Assembly: GCA_947450675.1 (NCBI GenBank)
Contig: CANFWI010000009.1
Span: 20,553 to 84,552, forward strand
DNA length: 64,000 nucleotides
From: Comamonadaceae bacterium
GTDB lineage: Bacteria > Pseudomonadota > Gammaproteobacteria > Burkholderiales > Burkholderiaceae_C
Reading direction: 5' to 3'
Both the position numbers and the translations under genes were made by a program. A model generated the notes under the pieces. It did no database searches. It was given only the letters and a program-made list of their open reading frames with translations, and was not told where the DNA came from. Positions 62,284 to 64,000 of the stretch are shown in pieces (the stretch's first letter is position 1; each line of letters begins with the position of its first letter).

Positions 62284-64000
62284 ACGCCCCGCTGCCCACC
62301 AACATCGCCCGGCAAGCCCAGGCCCACGAGACAACCTACAACCAAGTTTCCCGCAGCAGCAACGAAGTCGCCGGGCGGCTGGCGTCACGGCTGTCTAGCG
62401 AAACCCAGGGCGAGGTTTTGTTTTCTGCCGCCGACAAAGGCCGCTACGCCACCGACGCCTCGATCTACCAAAGCCTGCCGACCGGCGTCTTTGTGCCGCG
62501 CAGCAGCGCAGACGTTGCGCTGGCGCTGGAGATTTGCCGCGACTTGGAGGTACCCATCGTGGCCCGCGGCGGCGGCACCAGCCAATGTGGCCAGACGGTG
62601 GGCGCCGGCCTCGTCATTGACCACTCAAAATACGTCCGCAACATCTTGGCGGTAGACCCGGCTGAACGCATCGCGGTGGTCGAACCCGGCTTGGTGCTCG
62701 ACCACCTGAACGCCAGCCTGAAAAAGCACGGCCTGTGGTACCCGGTCGATGTCTCCACCAGCGGGCAAGCCACGCTGGGCGGCATGGCCGGCAATAACTC
62801 CTGCGGCAGCCGCAGCATTGCCTACGGCAACATGGTGCACAACGTGCGCGGCGCGCAAGCCTGGACATCAGACGGCACGCTGCTGTCGCTGGGTGACTAC
62901 GCCAGCAGCAGCGGCAAAACGCGTGAACTGGGCGACTACGTGCGCAGCTTGGCCGAGCAACTCGCGCCCGACATCAACGCCCGCTGGCCCAAGGTTTTGC
63001 GCCGTGTCGGTGGTTACAACCTCGACATCTTTGACAACCAGAGCGAACGCCCTTACACAGCTGACGGCTCGGTCAATCTGGCGCACTTGTTGGTCGGCAG
63101 CGAAGGCACGCTGGCGCTGACCAAAAACTTGACTCTGCAACTCAGCGAACTGCCGCGCGCCAAGGTGCTGGGCGTGGTGAATTTCCCGACCTTCTACGCG
63201 GCCATGGATGCCGCACAGCACATCGTCAAACTCGGTGGTGGCCTGTCCGCAGTCGAGTTGGTCGACCGCACCATGATCGAGCTCTCGCTGCAAAATCCGG
63301 CCTTTGCACCGACGGTTCGCACCGCCCTGCTGGGTCAGCCCGACGCGATATTGCTGGTTGAATTTTCAGGCGCGTCCAAGGCCGACTTGCTGCCAAAAAT
63401 ACGCGAGCTCGTAGAGCTGATGGGCGAGCTCGGCCTGCCCGGTTCGGTGGTCGAAATGACTGAAGACGCACCGCAAAAAAACCTCTGGGAAGTGCGCAAA
63501 GCCGGCCTCAACATCATGATGAGCCTGAAGGGCGACGGCAAGCCGGTGAGCTTCATCGAAGACTGCGCTGTCCCGCTAGAACACTTGGCCGAGTACACCG
63601 ACGCGCTGACCGAAGTCTTCAAGCGCCACGGCAGCAAAGGCACTTGGTACGCCCATGCGTCGGTCGGCACGCTGCACGTGCGGCCTATTTTGGACATGCG
63701 CCGCGAAGGCGCCAGCAAGATGCGGGCAATCGCCGAAGAAGCTTCAGCGCTGGTGCATCAATTCAAAGGCGCGTACAGCGGCGAACACGGCGACGGCCTG
63801 TGCCGCGGCGAATGGATTTCATGGCAGTTCGGGCCGCAGATCACGCAGGCTTTTGCCAGCATCAAAGAAGCCATGGACCCGCTGAACTTGCTCTGCCCGC
63901 AGCGCATGATCAACCCGCCCAAAATGGACGACACGCGGCTCATGCGCTTTCCGCCCAGCTACAAAGTCATCCCCATCAAGACCGCGCTCGACTGGCGCGC
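62280..64000 (+). CDS. FAD-linked oxidase/Fe-S oxidoreductase (D-lactate or glycolate dehydrogenase-like), 5' part
   Basis: The gene starts with ATG overlapping the gntR stop (ATGA) and is open to the window end, giving at least 573 residues. The FAD_binding_4 domain is clear: GRYATDASIYQSLPTGVFVPRS, VARGGGTSQCGQTVGAGLVID and TLGGMAGNNSCGSRSIAYGN. The FAD-oxidase C-domain follows, with HASVGTLHVRPILDMRR and YSGEHGDGLCRGEWI. GRYATDAS starts of this kind belong to ~1000-residue proteins with a C-terminal Fe-S/CCG domain (YdiJ-like), which would lie beyond the window. With a glyoxylate aminotransferase across the gap, glycolate or another 2-hydroxyacid is a plausible substrate (inference). Confidence 0.85.
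   Translation, partial: MNAPLPTNIARQAQAHETTYNQVSRSSNEVAGRLASRLSSETQGEVLFSAADKGRYATDASIYQSLPTGVFVPRSSADVALALEICRDLEVPIVARGGGTSQCGQTVGAGLVIDHSKYVRNILAVDPAERIAVVEPGLVLDHLNASLKKHGLWYPVDVSTSGQATLGGMAGNNSCGSRSIAYGNMVHNVRGAQAWTSDGTLLSLGDYASSSGKTRELGDYVRSLAEQLAPDINARWPKVLRRVGGYNLDIFDNQSERPYTADGSVNLAHLLVGSEGTLALTKNLTLQLSELPRAKVLGVVNFPTFYAAMDAAQHIVKLGGGLSAVELVDRTMIELSLQNPAFAPTVRTALLGQPDAILLVEFSGASKADLLPKIRELVELMGELGLPGSVVEMTEDAPQKNLWEVRKAGLNIMMSLKGDGKPVSFIEDCAVPLEHLAEYTDALTEVFKRHGSKGTWYAHASVGTLHVRPILDMRREGASKMRAIAEEASALVHQFKGAYSGEHGDGLCRGEWISWQFGPQITQAFASIKEAMDPLNLLCPQRMINPPKMDDTRLMRFPPSYKVIPIKTALDWR

Overview
The window looks like a chromosomal segment of a betaproteobacterium of the order Burkholderiales, most probably Comamonadaceae (Polaromonas/Rhodoferax/Limnohabitans type). 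This is an inference from gene content: RpoD with a long Lys/Ala-rich N-terminal extension next to dnaG, an EpsB/E/F/G/L-type exopolysaccharide cluster, a gcvT-gcvH-gcvP operon, a Bug-type solute-binding protein, and dense operons of ABC and catabolic genes. No tRNA, rRNA, insertion sequence, prophage or CRISPR array was recognised. Genes are tightly packed with many 4-base ATGA overlaps.

Region 1 (1-9.9 kb) is housekeeping: a patatin-like lipoprotein, an iron(III)-binding periplasmic protein behind a probable Fur box, an HSD10-like dehydrogenase behind a perfect 16-bp palindrome, gamma-glutamyltransferase, dnaG and rpoD. The 341-base dnaG-rpoD gap holds a strong promoter and an early terminator. 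Region 2 (10-23.7 kb) is an exopolysaccharide cluster in two converging halves. The plus half has a small membrane-anchored protein, flippase, polymerase/ligase and three glycosyltransferases. The minus half has EpsB, EpsL, EpsE, EpsF, EpsG and a VanZ-GT26 fusion. Region 3 (23.9-28.9 kb) is the glycine cleavage operon behind a glycine riboswitch, followed by an FKBP isomerase.

Region 4 (29-45.1 kb) is the most unusual part. A long minus-strand operon runs from a Liv-type ABC transporter through an SDR with an internal deletion, a HutC-type GntR regulator, an aconitase-family hydratase in two subunits, a flavoprotein and an isocitrate-lyase/PEP-mutase-family lyase. Beside it are a MmgE/PrpD protein, a racemase-fold protein lacking both usual cysteines, a tautomerase-SnoaL fusion and a cysteine hydrolase with two PuuE-like hydrolases. 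Two of its promoters share the operator TTGTTC-N8-GAACAA. I propose a pathway that opens a cyclic imide or similar ring to an unsaturated dicarboxylate, hydrates it and cleaves it (inference).

Region 5 (45.2-56.6 kb) is a dehydroshikimate/protocatechuate island: a second Liv transporter, the two halves of a QuiC-type dehydroshikimate dehydratase as separate genes in reversed order, PcaB, and a PcaC-PcaD fusion. A divergent IclR-type PcaR-like regulator has two PcaR-like boxes in front. Region 6 (56.6-64 kb) holds an orphan CoxL-like molybdoenzyme subunit, a Bug protein, a serine-glyoxylate-type aminotransferase, and a divergent FCD-type GntR regulator with two palindromic operators driving a large FAD/Fe-S oxidase that runs off the window end.
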